Positions 15,247-21,673 of a DNA stretch of 22,793 nucleotides are shown piece by piece; the stretch's first letter is position 1; each line of letters opens with the position of its first letter. Both the position numbers and the translations under genes were made by a program. A model generated the notes under the pieces. It searched no databases, was not told the origin of the DNA, and saw only the letters and a list, made by a program, of their open reading frames with translations. The stretch lies in NCBI GenBank assembly GCA_964531735.1, contig CAZHGD010000123.1, positions 1 through 22,793 of the forward strand, in the 5' to 3' direction. The DNA comes from CAZHGD01 sp964531735. Lineage in GTDB: Bacteria; Armatimonadota; UBA10988.

Positions 15247-15278
15247 GTTACGGCCGCAGCGCGGCCGGGTTACGGCCG
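15247..15278 (+). promoter_or_regulatory. Tandem GTTACGGCCG decamers in the divergent promoter region
   Basis: GTTACGGCCG occurs at 15247-15256 and 15269-15278, exactly 22 bp apart (about two helical turns), between the divergently transcribed caspase-fusion and opine-dehydrogenase genes. The spacing would suit a dimeric regulator. No regulator can be named, and the GC-rich context raises the chance of coincidence. Confidence 0.25.
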
Positions 15279-15283
15279 ACGGC
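15259..15283 (+). repeat. 25-bp direct repeat, right copy (flanks the caspase gene)
   Basis: The partner of 13621-13645, 23 of 25 positions identical. It overlaps the second GTTACGGCCG decamer. Confidence 0.5.
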
Positions 15284-15343
15284 CGCGGAAGGCCCCCGGC
15301 GCCGGTCGGCGAACCGGGCGGTACGGCGAGAAGGATGGACACC

Positions 15344-16411
15344 ATGCGAGTGGGCGTGCTGGGTTCGGGCAACGGCGGCTGTGCCGTGGCCTTTGATTGG
15401 GCCGCGGCCGGACACACGGTAGCGATGTACGACCTGCCGGAGTTCCCGGCCAACCTGGCCGCCATCGCGCAGCAGGGCGGACTCCTGGCCGAGGGCGAGT
15501 TGCGCGGCTTCGCGCCGATCGCCTACGCCGGGCACGATCTGGAGCCGGTCATCGGCGAGGCCGACCTGATCTTCGTGGTCGGCCCGGCCTACAGCACCGA
15601 GCCGCTAGCCGCGGCCTGCGCGCCGTGGCTGCGCGCCGGCCAGACGGTGGTGGTCTGCCCCGGCTCATGCGGCGGCGCGGTGGTGTTCCGCAACGCCGCC
15701 GGCCTGGCGCCCGACGACCGCCGCGTGCGCGTGGCCGACACTTCGACGCTGCCCTACGCGGTGCGGCTGATGGCGCCGGGCCGCCTCAAGGTGCACCTGA
15801 AGCTGAAGGACGGCGTGCTGCTGGCCGCGCTCCCAAGCGAAGAGACCGCCGCCGTGGTCGAGTTGCTGCGGCCAGTCTACCCCTGCCTCTCGCCGGCGGC
15901 CAGCGTGCTGCACACCGCGCTGCAGAACGCCAACCCGGTCATCCACCCGGCGGTCAGCCTGCTCAACGCGGCCCGTATCGAGGGCGCGGCGACCTTCCGC
16001 TTCTACGAAGACGGCGTCACGCCGGCAGTCGGCCGGCTGATGGAGGCCGTCGACCGCGAGCGCATCGCCATCGGCGCGGCACTCGGCCTCGACATCATCG
16101 CCGACCCGGTGATCGGCGTGCGGCAAGGCTACATGACCGAGGCGAACTACCACACCGGCTACACCGAGGCGCCCGGCTTCCGCGGCATCCTCGCCCAGAC
16201 CAGCCTCGACCATCGCTACTTCCACGAGGACGTCGGTTACGGGCTGGTGTTCATGTCGTCGCTGGGCCAGGCGGTGGGCGTGCCCACGCCGACCATGGAC
16301 GCCCTGATCACGCTGACCTCGACGCTCATGGCCCGTGACTACCGCGCCGAGGCGAAGCGCACGCTGGCGGGGCTGGGTCTCGACGGAGGCACGCTCACCT
16401 CGTCCGGCTGA
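15344..16411 (+). CDS. NAD/NADP octopine/nopaline (opine) dehydrogenase family protein
   Basis: 355 residues, the usual size for the family, and the only plus-strand gene here. The Rossmann motif VGVLGSGNGGCAVA (Gly7, Gly9, Gly12 region) is the family's GxGNGG form. The C-terminal opine-dehydrogenase domain carries HTALQNANPVIHPA, where His201 aligns with the catalytic histidine, then YEDGVTPAVGRLMEAVDRER. Members join an amino acid to a 2-oxo acid reductively, or reverse this; the substrates here are unknown. The start is ATG 15344, preceded by AAGGA with 8-nt spacing; the ATG at 15335 lacks spacing and the upstream frame is low-quality. Transcribed divergently from the caspase-fusion gene. 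The 36 bp that encode residues near the C-terminus are duplicated downstream. Confidence 0.9.
   Translation: MRVGVLGSGNGGCAVAFDWAAAGHTVAMYDLPEFPANLAAIAQQGGLLAEGELRGFAPIAYAGHDLEPVIGEADLIFVVGPAYSTEPLAAACAPWLRAGQTVVVCPGSCGGAVVFRNAAGLAPDDRRVRVADTSTLPYAVRLMAPGRLKVHLKLKDGVLLAALPSEETAAVVELLRPVYPCLSPAASVLHTALQNANPVIHPAVSLLNAARIEGAATFRFYEDGVTPAVGRLMEAVDRERIAIGAALGLDIIADPVIGVRQGYMTEANYHTGYTEAPGFRGILAQTSLDHRYFHEDVGYGLVFMSSLGQAVGVPTPTMDALITLTSTLMARDYRAEAKRTLAGLGLDGGTLTSSG
16357..16392 (+). repeat. 36-bp direct repeat, left copy (3' end of the opine-dehydrogenase gene)
   Basis: Matches 16476-16511 at 33 of 36 positions, including 21 consecutive identical bases. It encodes the near-C-terminal TLAGLGLDGGT of the opine-dehydrogenase-family protein. 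Confidence 0.8.
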
Positions 16412-16430
16412 CCGCCTGGCGCTCCGCCAT

Positions 16431-16476
16431 GGCGGCTCGGCCACGCACTGGTGGGCAAGCCACCAGTGGCACCCGG
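16431..16476 (+). repeat. Palindromic intergenic repeat, copy B
   Basis: 46-bp unit with a perfect 9-bp stem: CACTGGTGG (16446-16454), loop GCAAG, CCACCAGTG (16460-16468). 43 of 46 positions match A1 (13541-13586, opposite strand). It lies at the convergent junction of two genes, a position suited to a bidirectional terminator or REP-like element. Confidence 0.75.
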
Positions 16477-16511
16477 CGCACGCTGATGGCGCTGGGTCTC
16501 GACGGAGGCAC
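16476..16511 (+). repeat. 36-bp direct repeat, right copy (intergenic)
   Basis: The duplicate of 16357-16392, 119 bp away and not in frame with the gene. Palindromic copy B and a 38-bp spacer lie between the two copies, like an insertion flanked by a duplication. Confidence 0.8.
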
Positions 16512-16549
16512 CGGCTCGAAAGCACAGCGGGCACCGATGGGGGCGGACA

Positions 16550-18817
16550 CTACCGGCTACTGGCCTGCAGGAGCTGGGCCGCGCTCGTCTGGCTGCGCTT
16601 GTCGGCGACCTCCAGCGCCGTCTCGCCGTTCTTGTTCACGGCGTTCACGTCAGCGCCGCCCTCGAGCAGCAACCGCAGCACCGCGGTACGCCCCGCCAAG
16701 GCCGCACAGTGCAGCGGCGTGTCGCCGCTCTCGGTGGTGGCCCGCACCAGTGCTCCGCGGCCAAGCAGCAGCTTGGTCACGGCCGCGTGACCCTCAGCGG
16801 CGGCCACATGCAGCGGCGCATAGCCGGCAGCACTCCTCGCCTGCACGTCGGCACCGCCGTCCAGCAGCAACCGAACGACCGCCACCTCTCCCTGACTGGC
16901 CGCGCAGTGTAGCGGCGTCTCGCCGAACTCGTCCTTGGCCTGCACATCGGCGCCGCGGGCCAGTAGCAACTCGGCCACCTGCGGTGCCTGACGGCCGCTG
17001 ACCGCATGCAGGGCCGTCCGGCCATGCTTGTTCCGGGCCTTCACGTTGGCGCCGCGCTCGAGCAACAGCCTGGCCAGGTCGGCCCACCCGCCTCGGGCCG
17101 CGCTGTGCAGCGGCGTCCCGTCGTGCCCATTCCTGGCGTTCACGTTGGCACCGCGGTCCAGCAGCAGACGGGCCAGACCGACGTCGTCATAGGCGGCCGC
17201 GTCGTGTAGTGGCGCCGATCCGGCTGCGTCCTGTGCCCCGAGGTCGGCGCCGTGGGCCAGCAGCAGTTCGGCCATGTGTGCCCGGCCGTACTCGGCCGCG
17301 AGGTGCAGCGGCGTGCGGCCTGCAGTGCCGCCGCCCTTAGTCGCTGAGGTCCTGATGTTCACGTCGGCGCCGTGGGCCAGCAGCAGCTTGGCCAGCGCCA
17401 GGTGATTCCGGCGGACCGCCACGTGCAGGTGGACCTGGCCTGCCGAGTCCCTCGCAGCCGCGTCGGCACGACGCGTCAGCAACAGCCTGGCCACCTCGAG
17501 TTGGCCATGCCAGACGGCCGTACCCAGCGCCGTACGGCCACTCTCGTCCTTGGCCTCGATGCTGGCCCCGCGCTCCAGAAGTAGCTCGGCGATGACCGCG
17601 TGGCCGCCGACGGCCGCGCCATGCAGCGGCGATTCACCACTCAGCGAAGCGGCTTTGGTGGAGGCGCCGCGGTCGAGCAGCAGTGTGGCCATATCGAGAT
17701 GACCGGCGCAAGCGGCCACGTGCAGCGGCGTCAGCACCATCACGTCGCCGCCGGCCTCGAGGTCGGCGCCCCGGTCCAGTAGCAGTCTCGCTACCGCGAG
17801 GTGGCCTCGCGCGGCCGCCATGTACAGGGGCGTCTCGCCGGCCTGGTTGGCCCGCATCGTCGCGCCACGGTCAAGCAACAACCGGACCACCTCGGCATGG
17901 CCGTTACGGGCCGCCCAGTGCAGAGCGGTGTTGCCGCCGTCGAACTGCGCTTCGGTGTCGGCGCCTTGCTCCAGCAGCAGCCGGACCACCGCCGCGTTAC
18001 CGCCCATGGCCGCCCAGTGCAACACCGGCACGCCGTAGACCTGCTTGGGCGTCAGGGGCTCCATCGGCGCTGGTGGCGGCGGGCGCAGTCCGCGCGACAG
18101 CAGTTGGCCGACGGTGATGGTCACCGGCTTGTCGACGCCGCCGACGGGCTCCAGCACCACCTTGACGTCAGACAGGTACCGGGCCTGACCAACCTGCACG
18201 CCAGATATGCACCAGGCCGGGTCCTCGGGGGTACTCTGGACACCCGCCGGAGCCACCGCGATGTTGTGGCCAGTGACACGGCCCGCACGAAGGCCGGACA
18301 GGCGCATCCCTACCAACCCAACGGCCTCGAGCTCAGTCGTCGCGCGCAGGTCGGAATGGATATAGGGTCCACGTGCCGGATCGGCGTTGAGGTACGCGTC
18401 GCTGGCCATACTGGCCTCAGACAGGCCGATCCACAGTTTGACCTCGTGCGGTGGACTACCCGCACCGCGAGGCACTTGGGCTGCCACCATCAGGCCGGCC
18501 GGGTACCACCGCTCGCGAACCCGGACACCTTCCTGGAACACCACATCGTTCAGCGCCCCACGGCGCGTCCAGACCGGTGTCGTCGGGTAGCCGTCAGCCA
18601 GCGCCACCTGGCCCTGGTATCGGCCACCAATCATGGCATCAGTCAGTTCGGCCGAACTGCGCCACCCGGTCGCGGTCGCTTCGCGGGCGTACCGGACGCG
18701 CAACGCGATGATGTCCTCGCCCTGAGCCGCTACACTCGCTGGAACTAGCATCAGGGCGGCCCACGCTGCGCCCAGCCACGGCAACCGGCGGCGAGCGGTC
18801 ACAGATCCGACAACCAT
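16550..18817 (-). CDS. Exported ankyrin-repeat protein (about 15 repeats)
   Basis: 755 residues. A Sec-type signal peptide (about 1-31, positively charged MVVGSVTARRRLPW, then a hydrophobic stretch to ASVAAQ) is followed by a unique N-terminal region (about 35-245) that I do not recognise, a proline-rich linker (PPPPAP near 250), and an ankyrin array from about 263 to the end. I count 14 repeats plus a C-terminal cap, each of the TPLHxAAxxGHxxVxRLLLxxGADVxAxx type. Repeat 7 carries about 7 extra residues (TSATKGGGT region). The array is regular at 33 residues (99 bp) and should be a long protein-binding solenoid in the periplasm or outside the cell. The ATG at 18817 follows GGAGG. A second exported ankyrin gene lies 93 bp upstream, so the two form a tandem pair. 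Confidence 0.92.
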   Translation of the reverse strand: MVVGSVTARRRLPWLGAAWAALMLVPASVAAQGEDIIALRVRYAREATATGWRSSAELTDAMIGGRYQGQVALADGYPTTPVWTRRGALNDVVFQEGVRVRERWYPAGLMVAAQVPRGAGSPPHEVKLWIGLSEASMASDAYLNADPARGPYIHSDLRATTELEAVGLVGMRLSGLRAGRVTGHNIAVAPAGVQSTPEDPAWCISGVQVGQARYLSDVKVVLEPVGGVDKPVTITVGQLLSRGLRPPPPAPMEPLTPKQVYGVPVLHWAAMGGNAAVVRLLLEQGADTEAQFDGGNTALHWAARNGHAEVVRLLLDRGATMRANQAGETPLYMAAARGHLAVARLLLDRGADLEAGGDVMVLTPLHVAACAGHLDMATLLLDRGASTKAASLSGESPLHGAAVGGHAVIAELLLERGASIEAKDESGRTALGTAVWHGQLEVARLLLTRRADAAARDSAGQVHLHVAVRRNHLALAKLLLAHGADVNIRTSATKGGGTAGRTPLHLAAEYGRAHMAELLLAHGADLGAQDAAGSAPLHDAAAYDDVGLARLLLDRGANVNARNGHDGTPLHSAARGGWADLARLLLERGANVKARNKHGRTALHAVSGRQAPQVAELLLARGADVQAKDEFGETPLHCAASQGEVAVVRLLLDGGADVQARSAAGYAPLHVAAAEGHAAVTKLLLGRGALVRATTESGDTPLHCAALAGRTAVLRLLLEGGADVNAVNKNGETALEVADKRSQTSAAQLLQASSR

Positions 18818-18848
18818 GCTGGTCCTCCTGCCTCACGAGGCGGCGCGG

Positions 18849-18865
18849 CAGCGCCGGCGGCGCTG
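18849..18865 (-). terminator. Hairpin between the two ankyrin genes
   Basis: CAGCGCC (18849-18855), loop GGC, GGCGCTG (18859-18865): a perfect 7-bp stem, 45 nt downstream of the stop of the 18911-20107 gene. There is no T-run, so it could be a weak terminator or processing element; in such GC-rich DNA chance cannot be excluded. Confidence 0.3.
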
Positions 18866-18910
18866 GCGTGGTGGGCGGCGCGCCCGTGCGGCGCGGCACC
18901 ATCAGTCCGG

Positions 18911-20107
18911 CTAGTCCGGCTGGCAGACCACCGTCAACGCACGGCGGCTGGCATGCCAGACGGTGGCCTTGCCGCTGCGATCGTCCCACTCGACGCGCAC
19001 CTCCAGACTCTGACGAATCAGGTCTAGCGGCACGTACAGGGCGCCGCCGATCACGACCGGCGCGACCGGCAGCGAGACCGCCCGTCCTTTGACCTGCGCG
19101 GTGGCCGATCCGATGGTCACCACCGCCACGGGTCCAGCGCCAGCCGGCGGGTTCACGGCAACCTGCTTCGTCTGCCCGTCCACCGAGAGTGTCCCGCCCA
19201 GCCACTGCACGACAGCCCGCAGCGGCACCAATGGGATGCCCTGCCGAACCACGCCGGTACCTCGTCCATCGGCGCCTTCACCCCGCGAATGGCCCCGCGC
19301 GTCGTCTGGCCCGGGCATCGGTAGTGCCGCAGGCGTCGGCCGCGGCGAAGGCCGGCCATCGCCGGCCTTCGCCGGTTCTGGCTGCGCGTCGCCCGGCGAC
19401 GTGCCCATGGTCTCGGCGAAGCCCCGCAGCGCCCCGATCGCGCGCGGCTGGCCCAGGAAGATCGCTCTCCAGAGGGCAGGGCACTCGGCGCCGCGCTCCA
19501 ACAGCAGCCGAACCACCGCCGCATGGCCGTGCCGGGCCGCGTGCTGCAGGGGTGTCGAACCGTCTTGGGCCGCGGCTTGCACGTCGGCGCCTTTGCCCAG
19601 CAGCAGCTTGGCAACCTCAACTGCGCCCTCCCCGGCCGCGCTGTGCAGCGGGCAGGCACCGTCGCAGTCACGCGCCTGCACATCTGCGCCTGCGCTCAGC
19701 AGGAGCATGACGACCTCGGTGGCACTGGACGAGGCCGCCAGGTGGAGGGCCGTCTGCTGTCGGTCGTCCCTGGCCCGGATGTCGGCCCCGCGGGCCAGCA
19801 GCAGACGGGTTATGTGCTCGCCCCCCCACCGGGCGGCCTCGTGAAGCGCTGTCCGGCCCCGAGTGCCGCGCGCATTCACGTTGGCGCCACGGTCCAGCAA
19901 CAGCGTCACCATCTCGGGCAGTTGCCGCCACGCGGCATCGCACAACGGCGGTCTGTCGCCACCTGCGCCGTTGATGTCGGCGCCATTGGCCAGCAAGACC
20001 CGCACCGCGCCCGGATGGCCGTCGAAGACCGCGTCCCGCAGGTCGCTGGCGTAGCCGGCTGGCACCGCCAGCATGATGATCAGTGCGCTCTGGGTCACCT
20101 TGCGCAT
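18911..20107 (-). CDS. Exported ankyrin-repeat protein with C-terminal copper-amine-oxidase-like stalk domain
   Basis: 398 residues. A signal peptide (about 1-20, MRKVTQSALIIMLAVPAGYA) is followed at once by about six ankyrin repeats (22-215), then a Pro/Gly/Ala-rich linker (about 231-288). Residues 288-386 match the copper amine oxidase N-terminal-like 'stalk' domain (PF07833 type): GIPLVPLRAVVQWLGGTLS, VTIGSATAQVKG, LPVAPVVIGGALYVPLDLI and LEVRVEWDDRSGKATVW. Stalk domains are common in exported proteins and are thought to be structural or cell-surface-associated. The ATG at 20107 follows AGGAA. Together with the ankyrin gene 93 bp downstream it may form a surface protein-interaction pair. 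The ligand is unknown. The fusion of ankyrin repeats to a stalk domain is unusual to my knowledge. Confidence 0.9.
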   Translation of the reverse strand: MRKVTQSALIIMLAVPAGYASDLRDAVFDGHPGAVRVLLANGADINGAGGDRPPLCDAAWRQLPEMVTLLLDRGANVNARGTRGRTALHEAARWGGEHITRLLLARGADIRARDDRQQTALHLAASSSATEVVMLLLSAGADVQARDCDGACPLHSAAGEGAVEVAKLLLGKGADVQAAAQDGSTPLQHAARHGHAAVVRLLLERGAECPALWRAIFLGQPRAIGALRGFAETMGTSPGDAQPEPAKAGDGRPSPRPTPAALPMPGPDDARGHSRGEGADGRGTGVVRQGIPLVPLRAVVQWLGGTLSVDGQTKQVAVNPPAGAGPVAVVTIGSATAQVKGRAVSLPVAPVVIGGALYVPLDLIRQSLEVRVEWDDRSGKATVWHASRRALTVVCQPD

Positions 20108-20323
20108 GGGGCTGGTTCCTGATGCGACGCGTAGTTGGCCCTGCCGCCGCCGTGTCCTCCAGGCCCGTCTGCCCGCCTGGCTCGCCGCTGCACCGACCTC
20201 GCGCGCCTGCCGTCGGGCCGCACACCGAGCTGTGGACTTCGCCGTGCGTAGCGCCCGCGTGCCAGGATGGAGGCCGCACCGGCGAGTGGCGACGTGCCCG
20301 TCAAGGCCGAGGCCGGTTTGGGG
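20108..20323. other. Intergenic region upstream of the ankyrin pair
   Basis: 216 bp between the candidate small ORF and the ankyrin-stalk gene. I see no convincing gene, repeat or promoter in it beyond the AGGAA ribosome-binding site next to ATG 20107; longer open frames here look like GC-rich shadows. Confidence 0.5.
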
Positions 20324-20515
20324 CTACCACTCTTCGGGCTGAGCCCATGTATGGCCGGTCGCGCAGCGCCGGGGGCCGCGACGGCGCCGATCCGTGGCCC
20401 AACGCCGCCGGAGCCTCGGGAGCGGACCCGCCCATTCGCCACCGGCCATTCGTCCACCACCGCAATGAGGGCAGGCGCAACCACAGCGGGGTCGCGCCTG
20501 GCCCTTCGCCGTCAT
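20324..20515 (-). CDS. Possible small Cys-rich (zinc-ribbon-like) protein, 63 aa
   Basis: The ATG at 20515 overlaps the TGA of the upstream oxidoreductase gene (TGATG), a common coupling layout, and GAGG lies about 8 nt before it. The 63-residue product has a cysteine cluster RCGCACPHCGGG (Cys11, 13, 15, 18), then an Arg/Trp-rich tail. The cluster resembles one half of a zinc ribbon; the second CxxC is missing, so it may be a decayed or spurious frame. Confidence 0.35.
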   Translation of the reverse strand: MTAKGQARPRCGCACPHCGGGRMAGGEWAGPLPRLRRRWATDRRRRGPRRCATGHTWAQPEEW

Positions 20516-21651
20516 CAGGCCTCGGCCTCGGCCACGCCGTTCACCTCGCCCACCTCGACCCACCGCCGCTCCTGGCTGCTGAGCAGGATGGCGTCCATCA
20601 CCTGCTGCGCCGCGTGGCCGTCGGCGAAGCTCGGCACCGGCACGGTGTCGGTGACGATGCTGTCGAGGAACGCGCGCACCAGGCTCGGGTGACGCAGCAG
20701 GAAGGCTTCGTGGGCCAGGTTGCGCTCCTCGGCGGTGGCCACCGCGCGCGGAATGGCCGCTTGCAGGTCGTCGGGCACCGTCAGCGGAGCCGGCATCGAC
20801 TGGCCCGGCTGGCAGCCGTCCAGGCTGTTGATCCAGCCGTCGTGGAACAGGCTCAGCGACAGGAAGCCGTTGCGCCCGGCAATCTCGTGGCGCATCAGCC
20901 GGTCGCCGGTGCTGGTCCAACTGATGTGGAACAGGCCCTGCGCGCCATCGGCATACTCGGCCAGGAACGCCACCGTATCGTCGCCGGTGGTCGGCACCAG
21001 CTCACCGTTACGCGGGCGCTGCGGCGTGACGTTGCGCAGGTTGGCACAGACCGCGCGGATGGGTCCGTGCAGCCACAGCGCGAGGTCGAGCTGATGGCAA
21101 CCGAGGTCGAACAGCACGCCGCCACCGGACAGCGGCGGGTCGGCCCGCCACATGTAGTTGCCGCCCGGCCGGCCATAGCTGGCCAGTTGGCAGATGTTGT
21201 AGTGGAACACCTCGCCGACGTAGCCTCCCTGCAACAGCCGCTTGGCGTAGACGGCCTCGGGCACCCAGCGGTTGGTGAAGGCGACCATGGTCTTCCGACC
21301 GCGCTCCGCGGCCAACCGCACCAACTCGCCGGTCTCGCGCGAGTTGAGCCCCAGCGGCTTCTCGCAGAAAACGTGCAGCCCGGCCTCCAGCGCCGCGCGC
21401 GCGATGGGATAGTGCGCGTTGTGGGTGGCGCTGATGCAGACGGCGTCCAGGTCGCCGTCGGCCAGCAACTGCTGGTAGTCGGTGGCCAGTCGGCTGACGC
21501 CGAAGCGCTCGCCCGCCGCGCGCAACTTGTCTTCGCTCCGCGCGCAGAGCGCCACCAGTTCCGCCGCCTCGTGCGAGCGAATCTGCGGCACGTGAACCGA
21601 GTTGGCCCACCAACCGACGCCCACCACCGCCACGCGCAGCTTGTCCGCCAT
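20515..21651 (-). CDS. Gfo/Idh/MocA family oxidoreductase
   Basis: 378 residues. Rossmann motif RVAVVGVGWWANSVHVP (Gly11, Gly13), catalytic EKP at 97-99 (FCEKPLGLN), and the substrate-domain motif GCHQLDLALWL (G-x-H-x-x-D). Probably a cytosolic NAD(P)-dependent sugar or inositol-type dehydrogenase; the substrate is unknown. The ATG at 21651 follows GGGGAG. It starts 22 bp after the TolC-like gene stop and overlaps the small Cys-rich ORF, so it is probably expressed with both. It is only distantly similar to the two other family members in this window, so they are not recent duplicates. Confidence 0.92.
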   Translation of the reverse strand: MADKLRVAVVGVGWWANSVHVPQIRSHEAAELVALCARSEDKLRAAGERFGVSRLATDYQQLLADGDLDAVCISATHNAHYPIARAALEAGLHVFCEKPLGLNSRETGELVRLAAERGRKTMVAFTNRWVPEAVYAKRLLQGGYVGEVFHYNICQLASYGRPGGNYMWRADPPLSGGGVLFDLGCHQLDLALWLHGPIRAVCANLRNVTPQRPRNGELVPTTGDDTVAFLAEYADGAQGLFHISWTSTGDRLMRHEIAGRNGFLSLSLFHDGWINSLDGCQPGQSMPAPLTVPDDLQAAIPRAVATAEERNLAHEAFLLRHPSLVRAFLDSIVTDTVPVPSFADGHAAQQVMDAILLSSQERRWVEVGEVNGVAEAEA

Positions 21652-21673
21652 GCCTGCTCCCCAGCCGGCGCGC

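Noticed and set aside
16429..17001. A 190-codon plus-strand frame beginning in the intergenic repeat region
   Set aside because: It runs through the palindromic repeat and then antisense to the ankyrin gene; composition is typical of a GC-rich shadow.
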